Shown here: positions 54,609 through 63,667 of the stretch, piece after piece
Numbering within the stretch: the stretch's first letter is position 1
Layout: every line of letters begins with the position of its first letter
Notes under the pieces: model-generated
Database searches by the model: none
Seen by the model: the letters and a program-made list of their open reading frames with translations, nothing else
Told to the model about the DNA's origin: nothing
Made by a program: the position numbers and the translations under genes
Assembly: GCF_003261055.1 (NCBI RefSeq)
Contig: NZ_CP030073.1
Location: 2,604,001 to 2,668,000, forward strand
From: Streptomyces cadmiisoli
GTDB lineage: Bacteria > Actinomycetota > Actinomycetes > Streptomycetales > Streptomycetaceae
Length of the DNA stretch: 64,000 bases
Direction of reading: 5' to 3'

Positions 54609-56927
54609 GTGACCACCGAGTCCGCGGCCGCGGCGACACGGGCCACCGTGTACGGATACCCCCGCCAGGGCCAGAACCGGGAACTGAAGAAGGCGATCGA
54701 GGGCTACTGGAAGGGCCGCGTCACCGCCGGCACCCTGCGCGCCACCGCCGCCGACCTGCGCCGCAGGAACTGGCGGCAGCTCTCCGAGGCGGGCATCCAC
54801 GAAGTGCCCACCGGTGACTTCTCCTACTACGACCACGTGCTGGACACCACCGTCATGGTCGGCGCCGTCCCCGCCCGCCACCGGGCCGCCGTCGAGGCGG
54901 ACGCCCTGGACGGCTACTTCGCCATGGCGCGCGGCACCCAGGACGTGGCGCCGCTGGAGATGACCAAGTGGTTCGACACCAACTACCACTACCTGGTGCC
55001 GGAGTTGGGTCCGGACACGGTGTTCACCGCCGACCCGGCCAAGCAGGTCGGGGAGTTGACGGAAGCCCTCGCCCTGGGCCTGACCGCCCGCCCCGTGCTG
55101 GTCGGCCCGGTCACCTACCTCCTCCTCGCCAAGGCCGCCCCCGGCGTGGCCCCGGGCTTCGACCCGCTCACCCTCCTGGACCGGCTGCTGCCCGTGTACG
55201 CCGAGGTCCTCGCCGACCTGCGCGCGGCGGGCGCCGCATGGGTGCAGCTCGACGAACCCGCGCTCGTCCAGGACCGCACCCGGGCCGAACTGAACGCCGC
55301 GGACCGCGCCTACCGCGCCCTCGGTGCCCTCACCGACCGGCCGAAACTGCTGGTCGCCTCGTACTTCGACCGGCTGGGGGACGCGCTGCCCGTGCTCGCG
55401 GGGACCCCCGTCGACGGGCTCGCCCTGGACTTCACGGCGGCCGCCGCCGCCAATCTGGGCGACCTGGCCGCCGCCGGCGGACTGCCGGGCAGGCGGCTGG
55501 TGGCCGGTGTGGTCGACGGCCGCAACATCTGGGGCAACGACCTGGAGAAGTCCCTGTCCACGCTCGGGACGCTGCTGGGACTGGCGGAGCGGGTCGATGT
55601 CGCGGCCTCCTGCTCCCTGCTGCACGTGCCCCTGGACGCCGCCGTGGAACGGGACATCGAGCCGCAGATCCTGCGCTGGCTGGCCTTCGCCCGGCAGAAG
55701 ACGGGCGAGATCGTCACCCTCGCCAAGGCCCTCGCGCAGGGCACCGGCGCCATCAGCGCCGAACTCGCCGCCAACCGGGCCGACCTGGCCTCCCGACGGG
55801 GCTCGCCGATCAGCCACGACACCGCCGTGCGGGACCGCGCCACCGCCGTCACCGAGGCCGACACCCACCGCGCGCAGCCGTACGCAGAACGCGCCGCCGC
55901 CCAACGGGCGCACCTCGGCCTGCCGCTGCTGCCGACCACCACCATCGGGTCCTTCCCGCAGACCGACGAACTGCGCGCCGCGCGGGCCGGACTGCGGGCC
56001 GGACGGATCGACACCGCCGGCTACGAGGAGCGCGTCAGGGCCGAGATCCAGGAGGTGATCGCCGTCCAGGAGAAGACCGGGCTGGACGTCCTGGTGCACG
56101 GCGAGCCCGAACGCAACGACATGGTCCAGTACTTCGCCGAGCAGCTCACCGGCTACCTCGCCACACGGCACGGCTGGGTCCAGTCCTACGGCACCCGCTA
56201 CGTCCGCCCGCCGATCCTGGCCGGCGACATCTCCCGCCCCGAGCCCATGACGGTGCGCTGGACGACGTACGCCCAGTCCCTCACCGACCGCCCGGTCAAG
56301 GGCATGCTCACCGGTCCCGTCACCATGCTCGCCTGGTCCTTCGTCCGCGACGACCAGCCCCTCGCCGACACCGCGCGCCAGGTCGCCCTCGCCCTGCGCG
56401 ACGAGGTCCGCGACCTGGAGGCGGCGGGCACGTCCGTCATCCAGGTCGACGAACCCGCCCTGCGCGAGACGCTGCCGCTGCGGGCCGCCGACCGCACGGC
56501 CTATCTGGCGTGGGCCACCGAGGCGTTCCGGCTCAGCACCGGCGGGGTGCGCCCGGACACCCAGATCCACACCCATATGTGCTACGCCGAGTTCGGCGAC
56601 ATCGTGCGGGCCATCGACGACCTCGACGCCGACGTCATCAGCCTGGAGGCCGCCCGCTCCCACATGCAGGTCGCCCGTGAACTGGCCGCCCACGGCTATC
56701 CGCGCGAGGCCGGGCCGGGCGTCTACGACATCCACTCCCCGCGCGTGCCGGGCACCGAGGAGATCGCCGACCTGCTGCGCACCGGCCTGCGGGCGATCCC
56801 CGCCGGACGGCTGTGGGTCAACCCGGACTGCGGGCTGAAGACCCGCGGTGTGCCCGAGACACGGGCCTCGCTGGAGAACCTGGTCGCCGCGGCCCGCGCG
56901 GTCCGCGCGGAGCTGTCCGCGTTCTGA
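54609..56927 (+). CDS. metE: Cobalamin-independent methionine synthase (5-methyl-THF-triglutamate-homocysteine methyltransferase)
   Basis: 772 aa, standard MetE length. N-terminal TIM barrel ([40 protein letters not shown]) and C-terminal catalytic barrel ([53 protein letters not shown]). Zinc ligands in HTHMCYAEF and [11 protein letters not shown]. It transfers a methyl group from methyl-folate to homocysteine without B12. The GTG at 54609 has AAGGAG 7 nt upstream. Controlled by the cobalamin riboswitch; methyl-folate comes from MetF nearby. Confidence 0.97.
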   Translation: MTTESAAAATRATVYGYPRQGQNRELKKAIEGYWKGRVTAGTLRATAADLRRRNWRQLSEAGIHEVPTGDFSYYDHVLDTTVMVGAVPARHRAAVEADALDGYFAMARGTQDVAPLEMTKWFDTNYHYLVPELGPDTVFTADPAKQVGELTEALALGLTARPVLVGPVTYLLLAKAAPGVAPGFDPLTLLDRLLPVYAEVLADLRAAGAAWVQLDEPALVQDRTRAELNAADRAYRALGALTDRPKLLVASYFDRLGDALPVLAGTPVDGLALDFTAAAAANLGDLAAAGGLPGRRLVAGVVDGRNIWGNDLEKSLSTLGTLLGLAERVDVAASCSLLHVPLDAAVERDIEPQILRWLAFARQKTGEIVTLAKALAQGTGAISAELAANRADLASRRGSPISHDTAVRDRATAVTEADTHRAQPYAERAAAQRAHLGLPLLPTTTIGSFPQTDELRAARAGLRAGRIDTAGYEERVRAEIQEVIAVQEKTGLDVLVHGEPERNDMVQYFAEQLTGYLATRHGWVQSYGTRYVRPPILAGDISRPEPMTVRWTTYAQSLTDRPVKGMLTGPVTMLAWSFVRDDQPLADTARQVALALRDEVRDLEAAGTSVIQVDEPALRETLPLRAADRTAYLAWATEAFRLSTGGVRPDTQIHTHMCYAEFGDIVRAIDDLDADVISLEAARSHMQVARELAAHGYPREAGPGVYDIHSPRVPGTEEIADLLRTGLRAIPAGRLWVNPDCGLKTRGVPETRASLENLVAAARAVRAELSAF

Positions 56928-56933
56928 GACCCG

Positions 56934-56984
56934 CCGGACGGACCGCTCCGCCTCCGGGTCCGGAGCCGGAGAGCGGTCCGCCGG
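56934..56984 (+). terminator. Terminator of metE
   Basis: 14-bp stem (CCGG-CGGACCGCTC pairing with GAGCGGTCCGCCGG, one bulged A) enclosing a second small stem CTCCGG/CCGGAG, starting 7 nt after the stop codon. Confidence 0.75.
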
Positions 56985-57001
56985 GGAGGGAGCCCGCCCT
57001 T

Positions 57002-57097
57002 TCCCTCCCCGGCACCCGGTGCAGGACGGCGGCGGACCGCCGCTTTCAGTCCCTCCCCGGCACCCGGTGCGGGACGGCGGGGGACCGCCGCTTTCCG
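57002..57097. repeat. Two-copy 48-bp tandem repeat between metE and the PP2C gene
   Basis: Units at 57002-57049 and 57050-57097 begin TCCCTCCCCGGCACCCGGTG and differ at only a few positions. Each contains a short hairpin (CGGCGG...CCGCCG). No coding sense is apparent in the 285-bp gap. Confidence 0.85.
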
Positions 57098-57212
57098 CGG
57101 CGCCGTGGCCGTCTGCCCTGTTCGGCGGTGTCCCGCTGTGGCGTCGAGCCGCGGGCGGCCGAGACTGGGAGGAGGGCCACCGGCCGCTCGTGACGGCAGG
57201 AGACGGGGCGTG

Positions 57213-58589
57213 ATGGCAGGAGACCGGGAAGGAAGGCGACGCAGGCTGCCGCACATGCCCGACCTGCACCTACGTCTGCGGGCCGAGCTGGGCCGGATCG
57301 ACGAGGAGCTGCGGGCGCTGCTCGCGGCGATGGACCGGCTGCAAGGGCTGCTGGACGCCGTGGTGGCCATCAGCCGGGAGGTGGAGCTGCCCGCGGTGCT
57401 GCGCCGCATCGTGACCACCGCCATGGACCTGGTCGGCGCCAAGTACGGAGCGCTCGGCGTACTGAACGAGTCGGGGGAACGCCTGGAGCGGTTCATCGCC
57501 GTCGGCCTGTCCGAGCAGGAACAGGCCGACCTGGCCGGCACCGACCTGCCCCACGGCCACGGTGTCCTCGGGCACCTGATCCGGCACCCCGAGCCTCTGC
57601 GGGTCGACGACATCTCCGGCCATCCGTCCTCCGCCGGGTTCCCGCCCGGCCACCCGCGGCTGCGCAGCCTGCTGGGCGTCGCGATCAGCGTCCGGGGCGA
57701 GATCTACGGCGACCTGTACCTCTCCGAGCGCCTCGACGGGCAGTCCTTCGACGTCCACGACGAGAACGTCCTGATCGCCCTGGCCAGCGCCGCCGGTATC
57801 GCGATCGAGAACGTCCGGCTCTTCGAACGGGTCCGGGTCGGAGCCGAGCAGTTCCAGCGGCTGCTGCTGCCCACCCTGCCCGACCTGTGGCCCTTCTCCG
57901 CCGCCGCCATCTACCAGCCGGCCGCGGAGCCCAGCCAGCTCGGCGGTGACTGGTACGACGCCGTCCTGCTGCCCGACAACGTCGTGGCCGTCGTCATCGG
58001 CGACGTGGTCGGCCACGACCTGCAGGCCGCGGCCAACATGGCCTCCACCCGCAACATGCTGCGCGCACTGCTGTTCGACCGGGTCAACCCGCCCGGCGCG
58101 GTCCTCACCCAGCTCGACCGCACCCTCCAGGCCATCACGGCCAACCCCATCACCACGACCACCCTGGCACGCATCGAACCGGAGGCGACCGGCTGGCGAC
58201 TGCGCTGGAGCACCGCGGGCCATGTCCCGCCCCTGCTGATCACTCCCGAGCGCCGCGCGGAGTACCTGTACGCCGAGCCCGGCCTGCCGCTCGGGGTCGA
58301 TCCCGAGCAGCCGCGTCCGGACCACGAGCGGTTCCTGCCCCCGGACACCACCGTGGTCTTCTTCACCGACGGGCTGGTCGAGCACCCCGACCGCCCCATC
58401 GACCGGAGTCTGAACGAGCTCGCGGCACTGGCCACCCTGTACTCCACCCTGCCCCTCCAGGAATTCGTCCAGGCCCTGGCCGACCACCATCCCAGCGACG
58501 GTCACGACGACATGGCCGTCCTGGCCCTGCGCACCCCGCCGGGGCATGCCGTGGAGGATCCGGCGGATCCATCGGATGATGGTCGGTGA
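57213..58589 (+). CDS. GAF domain PP2C-family (SpoIIE) serine/threonine phosphatase
   Basis: 458 aa. A predicted coiled coil (residues ~20-50), a GAF domain (~50-215: [59 protein letters not shown]) and a SpoIIE phosphatase domain (~225-450). The metal-binding acidic residues are in [39 protein letters not shown] and [10 protein letters not shown]. It would dephosphorylate an anti-sigma antagonist in response to a GAF-sensed signal; the partner is not in the window unless it is the RsbW-like ATPase at 33.9 kb. Followed 26 bp later by the MASE1 gene. Confidence 0.92.
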   Translation: MAGDREGRRRRLPHMPDLHLRLRAELGRIDEELRALLAAMDRLQGLLDAVVAISREVELPAVLRRIVTTAMDLVGAKYGALGVLNESGERLERFIAVGLSEQEQADLAGTDLPHGHGVLGHLIRHPEPLRVDDISGHPSSAGFPPGHPRLRSLLGVAISVRGEIYGDLYLSERLDGQSFDVHDENVLIALASAAGIAIENVRLFERVRVGAEQFQRLLLPTLPDLWPFSAAAIYQPAAEPSQLGGDWYDAVLLPDNVVAVVIGDVVGHDLQAAANMASTRNMLRALLFDRVNPPGAVLTQLDRTLQAITANPITTTTLARIEPEATGWRLRWSTAGHVPPLLITPERRAEYLYAEPGLPLGVDPEQPRPDHERFLPPDTTVVFFTDGLVEHPDRPIDRSLNELAALATLYSTLPLQEFVQALADHHPSDGHDDMAVLALRTPPGHAVEDPADPSDDGR

Positions 58590-58615
58590 GGTGGTGCTGA
58601 AGCGGAGGCCGCCCG

Positions 58616-59746
58616 ATGACTGTCGTACGGCGTGAAGGGCTCCGGCGCGGCGGCATGGCCGCCCTGGAGATCCTCGCGGTCGCCGTCCTGTACTACGGCT
58701 CGGCGAGGCTGGGACTGCTCCAGCAGCTGGTGCGCGGCCAGGTCACCCCGTTGTGGCCGCCGACCGGTATCGCGCTGGCCGGGCTGCTGCTGCGCGGCCC
58801 GCGGGTGTGGCCCGGCATCGCGCTCGGCGCGTTCGGCGTCAATGTGACGCTCGGGCCGTCGATCGCCGCCGTGCTGGCGATCGCGGCGGGCAACACCGTC
58901 GCGCCGGTCGTCTCCTACCTGCTGCTGCGCCGGGTCGGCTTCCGCAACGAGATCGAGCGCCTGCGGGACGCCCTCGCGCTGATCTTCCTCGGCGCGTTCA
59001 CCGGGATGCTGATCAGCGCCACGGCCGGCAGCGCCACACTCGTCCTCGCCGGCGTGGTCGGCGCCGGCGAGTTCTGGCCGACGTGGTCGGTGTGGTGGAC
59101 CGGCGACGCGATGGGCGTCCTGCTGGTGGCGCCCGTCCTGCTCGTACTCTGTACGGCCCACCGGCCCAGGAAGGCCTCACCGGCCCGCTGGATCGAGGCA
59201 CTGCTGCTGGTGGCGGCCACCGTCTGCGTCGGTTTCCTGGAGGTCAGCCACACTCCGCTGCTGTTCCTCGGCTTCCCGCTGCTGATCTGGGCCGCGTTCC
59301 GCTTCCAGCTGGCCGGGACCGCGCCCTGCGCGCTGGCCGTGTCGACCTTCGCGATCATCGCGGCGGCCCAGGGGGTGGGCCCGTTCGCCGGACACGACCT
59401 GGTCACCGACATGATCACCCTCCAGGCCTTCAACGGCTCCGCGTCACTGACCGCCCTGCTGCTCGGCGCCGCGGTCAGCGAGCGCAACGAGACCCAGTCG
59501 GAGATCGCCCGCACCTGCGCCCACCTCTCGGACCTGGTCACCAGAATCAGCACCGGCAGCCACCACCCGGCACTCGCGGAGGGCGACGGCCGCCCGGAGA
59601 ACGAGTCCGCCGACGAGGGTGGGAGACCGAGCGGGGACGGCAGCCCGGCCGGAGATCGGCGACCGACCGGGGACGGCAGACCCGGGGATCAAAGACCCAC
59701 CGGTGACGGCAGACCCACCGGGGATCAGCGACCGACCGGGGGCTGA
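58616..59746 (+). CDS. MASE1 domain membrane sensor protein with repetitive tail
   Basis: 376 aa. About eight transmembrane helices form a MASE1 sensor (VTPLWPPTGIALAGLLLRGP, VWPGIALGAFGVNVTLGPSI, WPTWSVWWTGDAMGVLLVAP). No output domain follows: after a short helix (SERNETQSEIARTCAHLSD) comes a hydrophilic tail of ~65 residues made of GD-x-RPTG repeats. It may instead signal to the neighbouring GAF-PP2C phosphatase, with which it is probably co-transcribed (26-bp gap). The signal is unknown. Confidence 0.85.
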   Translation: MTVVRREGLRRGGMAALEILAVAVLYYGSARLGLLQQLVRGQVTPLWPPTGIALAGLLLRGPRVWPGIALGAFGVNVTLGPSIAAVLAIAAGNTVAPVVSYLLLRRVGFRNEIERLRDALALIFLGAFTGMLISATAGSATLVLAGVVGAGEFWPTWSVWWTGDAMGVLLVAPVLLVLCTAHRPRKASPARWIEALLLVAATVCVGFLEVSHTPLLFLGFPLLIWAAFRFQLAGTAPCALAVSTFAIIAAAQGVGPFAGHDLVTDMITLQAFNGSASLTALLLGAAVSERNETQSEIARTCAHLSDLVTRISTGSHHPALAEGDGRPENESADEGGRPSGDGSPAGDRRPTGDGRPGDQRPTGDGRPTGDQRPTGG

Positions 59747-59794
59747 CTCACCGAGGGCCGGGCGACAGTTCCCCGCTCACCGCGGAACGCCGGG

Positions 59795-61135
59795 TCAGGC
59801 GCCCTTCCCCACCGGCTCCAGAATCGCCACGCACTCCACGTGATGCGTCATCGGAAACAGATCGAACGCCCGCAGCGTCCGCACGCGGTACCCCCCGTCC
59901 CGGAAGTACCCGAGGTCGCGGGCCAGTGCCGCCGGATCGCAGGCGACGTAGGCGATGCGGCGGGCGCCCAGTGACGACAGGTGCTCGACCGTGTTGCGGC
60001 CCGCTCCCGCGCGGGGCGGGTCCAGGACGATCAGGTCGACCTCGGTGATGCCGGTGCGCGGCAGGACCGACTCGACCTTGCCCTGCTCGATGCGGACCCG
60101 GTCGAACGAGGCGAGGTTGTGCCGGGCGTCCTCGACGGCCCGCTTGCCCGACTCGATGCCGAGGACCGCGCCCTGGTCCCCGACCCGGTCGGCGAGCGCG
60201 CCCGCGAACAGGCCGACGCCGCAGTACAGGTCGAGCGCCATGTCGCCCTTGCGCGGGAGGAGGCCCTGCATGACCGCCGTCACCAGGGTGTCCGCGGCCT
60301 TGGGGTGGACCTGCCAGAAGCCGCCGCTGCCGACGCGGTGGGTGCGTCCGTCCGCGCGCTCACGTACGAAGGGGCGGCCGTGGACGCGGTGAATCCCGCC
60401 GTCCTTCTCCTCCACCCGCATCACGGACACCGGCCGGTCCAGCTCCACGATCGGCAGACGCGCTCCGGGCCGCGGCGTGAGGATCACCTGGCGGTCCTGC
60501 GATCCCGTCGCCGCGATCGCCTCGACGGACTCCATACCGGTCCAGTCGCGCTTCTCGACGCCCAGTTCGCTGACACCTTCGGCGGCGATCATGCAGTGGT
60601 CGATGTGCTCCACCTCGTGCGAGCGGTGCCGGCGCAGTCCGGCCCGGCCGTCGGCGTCCACCGCGTACTGGACCCGGGTCCGCCACTGCGGCACCTGCCC
60701 GGCCGGCAGTTTGTCGCCCTCGGCCGGCATCACCGTGCCGTCCCAGCCGGCCTCCTCGGGCGTCAGGCCCGCGAGCCGCCGCAGCTGCTCGACGATCACC
60801 TCGCCCTTGAGCCGTCGCTGCGCACCCGGCTTCGCGTGCTGCCAGTCGCAGCCGCCGCAGCGGCCGGGACCGGCGTAGGGGCAGGGCGCCTCGACGCGGT
60901 CCTTGGAGGCCGAGAGCACCTCGACGGCGTCGGCGCGCAGATAGCGGGCGCCTTCTTCGCCCTCGGTCACCCGGGCCACGACCCGCTCACCGGGCAGCGC
61001 GTGCCGGACGAAGAGGACCTGGCCGGACTCGGTGCGGGCGATGCAGTGGCCGCCGTGGGCGACCGGGCCGATCTCGACCTCGTACTCCTGCCCGACCAGG
61101 GAGTCCGCCTGCGACTTCTTCGGTTCTGCCTGCAT
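59795..61135 (-). CDS. Class I SAM-dependent RNA (uracil-5) methyltransferase, TrmA/RumA-type
   Basis: 446 aa. N-terminal TRAM domain (VGQEYEVEIGPVAHGGHCIA, LPGERVVARVTEGEEG), a 4Fe-4S cysteine cluster (CPYAGPGRCGGCDWQH), and the methyltransferase: LDLYCGVGLFAGALADRVG, LIVLDPPRAGAGRNTVEHLS, catalytic Cys in IAYVACDPAALARDLGYF. It methylates uridine C5 in rRNA or tRNA; which RNA cannot be told from sequence. ATG at 61135 starts the TRAM lead-in. It is 111 bp downstream of the KimA-like transporter, same strand. Confidence 0.93.
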   Translation of the reverse strand: MQAEPKKSQADSLVGQEYEVEIGPVAHGGHCIARTESGQVLFVRHALPGERVVARVTEGEEGARYLRADAVEVLSASKDRVEAPCPYAGPGRCGGCDWQHAKPGAQRRLKGEVIVEQLRRLAGLTPEEAGWDGTVMPAEGDKLPAGQVPQWRTRVQYAVDADGRAGLRRHRSHEVEHIDHCMIAAEGVSELGVEKRDWTGMESVEAIAATGSQDRQVILTPRPGARLPIVELDRPVSVMRVEEKDGGIHRVHGRPFVRERADGRTHRVGSGGFWQVHPKAADTLVTAVMQGLLPRKGDMALDLYCGVGLFAGALADRVGDQGAVLGIESGKRAVEDARHNLASFDRVRIEQGKVESVLPRTGITEVDLIVLDPPRAGAGRNTVEHLSSLGARRIAYVACDPAALARDLGYFRDGGYRVRTLRAFDLFPMTHHVECVAILEPVGKGA

Positions 61136-61246
61136 GGCGGGGTGACTCCAGTGATGAGAAGGACTACGGCCGGTACGGGGAAGGACCACGGCCGGACAAC
61201 AGCCCACCAGTCTACGTGCTCCCCGTCCACGCGATCCCCGCTCGCG

Positions 61247-63295
61247 TCAGTCCTTGGCGCTGGGCTCCTTGGGCCGCACCTGGGCGGGCCCGCGGCGCAC
61301 GGCGCCCGGCGCGTTCCAGTCCTGCCGCTTTCCGGCGCGCTTCTTCGCCGCCTCGGACGAGACCAGCTGGTAGGGCACGGAGGTCACCATGACACCGGGC
61401 GTGAACAGCAGCCGGCCCTTCAGCCGCAGCGCGCTCTGGTTGTGCAGCAGGTGCTCGTACCAGTGGCCGACGACGTACTCGGGGATGATCACGGAGACCA
61501 CGTCGCGCGGCGACTCCCGCCGCAGGTTCTTGACGTACTCGATGACCGGCCGGGTGACCTCACGGTACGGGGAGTCCAGCACCTTCAGCGGCACGTCTAT
61601 GCCGCGCCGTTCCCACTCCTCGCGCAGCGCCTTGGTCTCGGAGGGGTCGACGTTGACGCTGAGCGCCTCCAGGGTGTCCGAGCGCAGCAGCTTCGCGTAG
61701 GCCAGAGCTCGCAGCGTGGGGCGGTGGATCTTGGAGATGAGGACCACCGAGTGGATCCGCGACGGGCGGACGCTGTCCTCGCTCGTGTCCTCGGGGGCGG
61801 CGAGTTCCTGGGAGACGTGGTCGTAGTGGCGGCGGATCGCGGTCATCGTGACGTAGAAGATCACCATGCCGAGCAGCGCGACCCAGGCGCCGTGGGTGAA
61901 CTTGGTGATCAGGACGACGACCAGGACCAGGCCCGTGAAGAAGGCGCCGAAGGTGTTGATCGCGCGGGAGCGGACCATGTGGCGGCGCTTGGCCGGGTCC
62001 TGCTCGACGGCCAGGAGGCGGTTCCAGTGCCGGACCATGCCGGTCTGGCTGAGCGTGAAGGACACGAAGACGCCGACGATGTACAGCTGGATCAGGCGCG
62101 TGGAGTCCGCGCCGTAGAGCCAGACGAGGAGGGCCGCGGCCCCCGCGAGCAGGACGATGCCGTTCGAGAACGCCAGGCGGTCGCCGCGGGTGTGCAGCTG
62201 GCGCGGGAGGTAGCGGTCCTGGGCGAGGATCGAGCCGAGCACCGGGAAGCCGTTGTAAGCGGTGTTCGCCGCGAGGAACAGCACCAGTGCGGTGGCCGCG
62301 GCCAGGATCAGGAAGAGGAAGCTGCCGCTGCCGAAGACGGCCTCGGCGACCTGCGAGATGACCGGGTTCTGGACGTAGTCCGAACCGACGGGGACGCCGT
62401 TCTCGAGCAGATCGTGCGCGGGGTTCTCGGCCATGCGCACGTTCGACGCCATGGCCAGGCCGATGATCCCGCAGAACATCGTCACGGCGAGGAAGCCCAT
62501 CAGCGCCAATGTGGTCGCCGCGTTCCTCGACTTCGGCTTGCGGAAGGCGGGCACACCGTTGGAGATCGCCTCGACGCCGGTGAGCGCGGCACAGCCGGAG
62601 GAGAAGGCCCGCAGCATCAGGAAGACCAGGGCGAAGCCCGCGAGGCCCTGGTGCTCGGCCTTGATCTCGAAGCCGGCCGTCGGCGCCCGCATGGTGTCGT
62701 CCAGCACCAGTCCGCGGAACGCGCCCCAGACGATCATGATGAAGACGCCGACGACGAAGACGTACGTCGGAATGGCGAAGAGCTTGCCCGACTCCTTCAC
62801 TCCGCGCAGGTTCATCAGCGTCAGCAGCACGATCACGGCCATCGCGCACAGGACCTTGTGCTCGACGACGAAGGGGATCGCGGAGCCGAGGTTCTCGATG
62901 CCGGAGGAGATGGAGACGGCGACGGTCAGGACGTAGTCGACGAGCAGGGCGCTCGCGACGGTGAGCCCGGCCCTCGGGCCGAGGTTGGTCGTCGCCACCT
63001 CGTAGTCGCCGCCGCCGCTGGGGTAGGCGTGCACGTTCTGCCGGTAGGAGGCGACCACCGTGAACATCAGCAGGACGACCGCGGCGGCGATCCAGGGGCT
63101 GAACTGGTAGGCCGACACGCCCGCGATGGACAGCACCAGCAGTACCTCGCCGGGCGCGTACGCCACGGAGGACAGCGGGTCGGATGCGAAGACGGGGAGT
63201 GCGACGCGCTTCGGCAGGAGCGTTTCGCCCAGCCGGTCACTGCGCAGCGCGCGCCCGATCAGAATCCGTTTGGGCACGTCGGTCAGTTTGGACAC
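61247..63295 (-). CDS. APC-superfamily potassium transporter (KimA-like)
   Basis: 682 aa. About 12 transmembrane helices (residues ~25-470) followed by a ~200-residue cytoplasmic domain (SVVLISKIHRPTLRALAYAK, ALSVNVDPSETKALREEWER, VVSVIIPEYVVGHWYEHLLH). The N-terminal blocks (RILIGRALRSDRLGETLLPK, VFASDPLSSVAYAPGEVLLV, QNVHAYPSGGGDYEVATTNL) resemble KimA/YdaO, a proton-coupled potassium importer. It is divergent from trkA, which supports a potassium role, although it is often labelled amino acid permease. GTG at 63295 gives the usual MSKLTDVPKR start. Confidence 0.85.
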   Translation of the reverse strand: MSKLTDVPKRILIGRALRSDRLGETLLPKRVALPVFASDPLSSVAYAPGEVLLVLSIAGVSAYQFSPWIAAAVVLLMFTVVASYRQNVHAYPSGGGDYEVATTNLGPRAGLTVASALLVDYVLTVAVSISSGIENLGSAIPFVVEHKVLCAMAVIVLLTLMNLRGVKESGKLFAIPTYVFVVGVFIMIVWGAFRGLVLDDTMRAPTAGFEIKAEHQGLAGFALVFLMLRAFSSGCAALTGVEAISNGVPAFRKPKSRNAATTLALMGFLAVTMFCGIIGLAMASNVRMAENPAHDLLENGVPVGSDYVQNPVISQVAEAVFGSGSFLFLILAAATALVLFLAANTAYNGFPVLGSILAQDRYLPRQLHTRGDRLAFSNGIVLLAGAAALLVWLYGADSTRLIQLYIVGVFVSFTLSQTGMVRHWNRLLAVEQDPAKRRHMVRSRAINTFGAFFTGLVLVVVLITKFTHGAWVALLGMVIFYVTMTAIRRHYDHVSQELAAPEDTSEDSVRPSRIHSVVLISKIHRPTLRALAYAKLLRSDTLEALSVNVDPSETKALREEWERRGIDVPLKVLDSPYREVTRPVIEYVKNLRRESPRDVVSVIIPEYVVGHWYEHLLHNQSALRLKGRLLFTPGVMVTSVPYQLVSSEAAKKRAGKRQDWNAPGAVRRGPAQVRPKEPSAKD

Positions 63296-63411
63296 AACAG
63301 AGGATCGTAAGGGTTCGAACAGGGTGTCGCCCACCTGCCTCCCGGCATCTGCCCCCCGAGTGAAATACCGGGCCCGTCGGTCCACAGGTCCAGCCCACCC
63401 GTGGACCCGCA

Positions 63412-63424
63412 TGTCTATATGACA
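63412..63424. promoter_or_regulatory. AT-rich palindrome in the kimA/trkA divergent region
   Basis: TGTC-TATAT-GACA, a perfect 4-bp inverted repeat around TATAT in otherwise GC-rich DNA. Its TATAGA/TATATG could serve as a -10 in either direction. It lies 117 bp before the kimA-like start and 33 bp before the small membrane peptide. Confidence 0.45.
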
Positions 63425-63456
63425 AAACCCTTCTCGTCCTGCCATTCGGAGGTCTC

Positions 63457-63552
63457 ATGCCCGCGACCGCAGAGCTGATCGGTGCCGCCGCCGCACTCGT
63501 CGGCCTCGGCATCCTCACGGTTCTCAGCCTCTGGCGCATCGGCCGCCGCTGA
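63457..63552 (+). CDS. 31-residue single-helix membrane peptide
   Basis: MPATAELIGAAAALVGLGIL followed by TVLSLWRIGRR: one transmembrane helix with a short periplasmic N-terminus and a basic C-terminus (positive-inside). GGAGGT lies 5 nt before the ATG, an ideal ribosome site, so it is very likely translated. Size and shape are like KdpF-type or other small transporter-associated peptides. It lies between the potassium transporter genes kimA-like (divergent) and trkA (115 bp downstream, same strand), suggesting a helper role in potassium transport; this is inference. Confidence 0.72.
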   Translation: MPATAELIGAAAALVGLGILTVLSLWRIGRR

Positions 63553-63667
63553 TCAGGGCAAAGCTGCACGGGGGGTGCCCGCTGCGGACCGTGCGTGTGT
63601 AGCTTGGTCGGCGGTCTGAGACCCTAATCAAGCCAAGTCAGCAACACCTGACCTCGGAAGGACGGTC

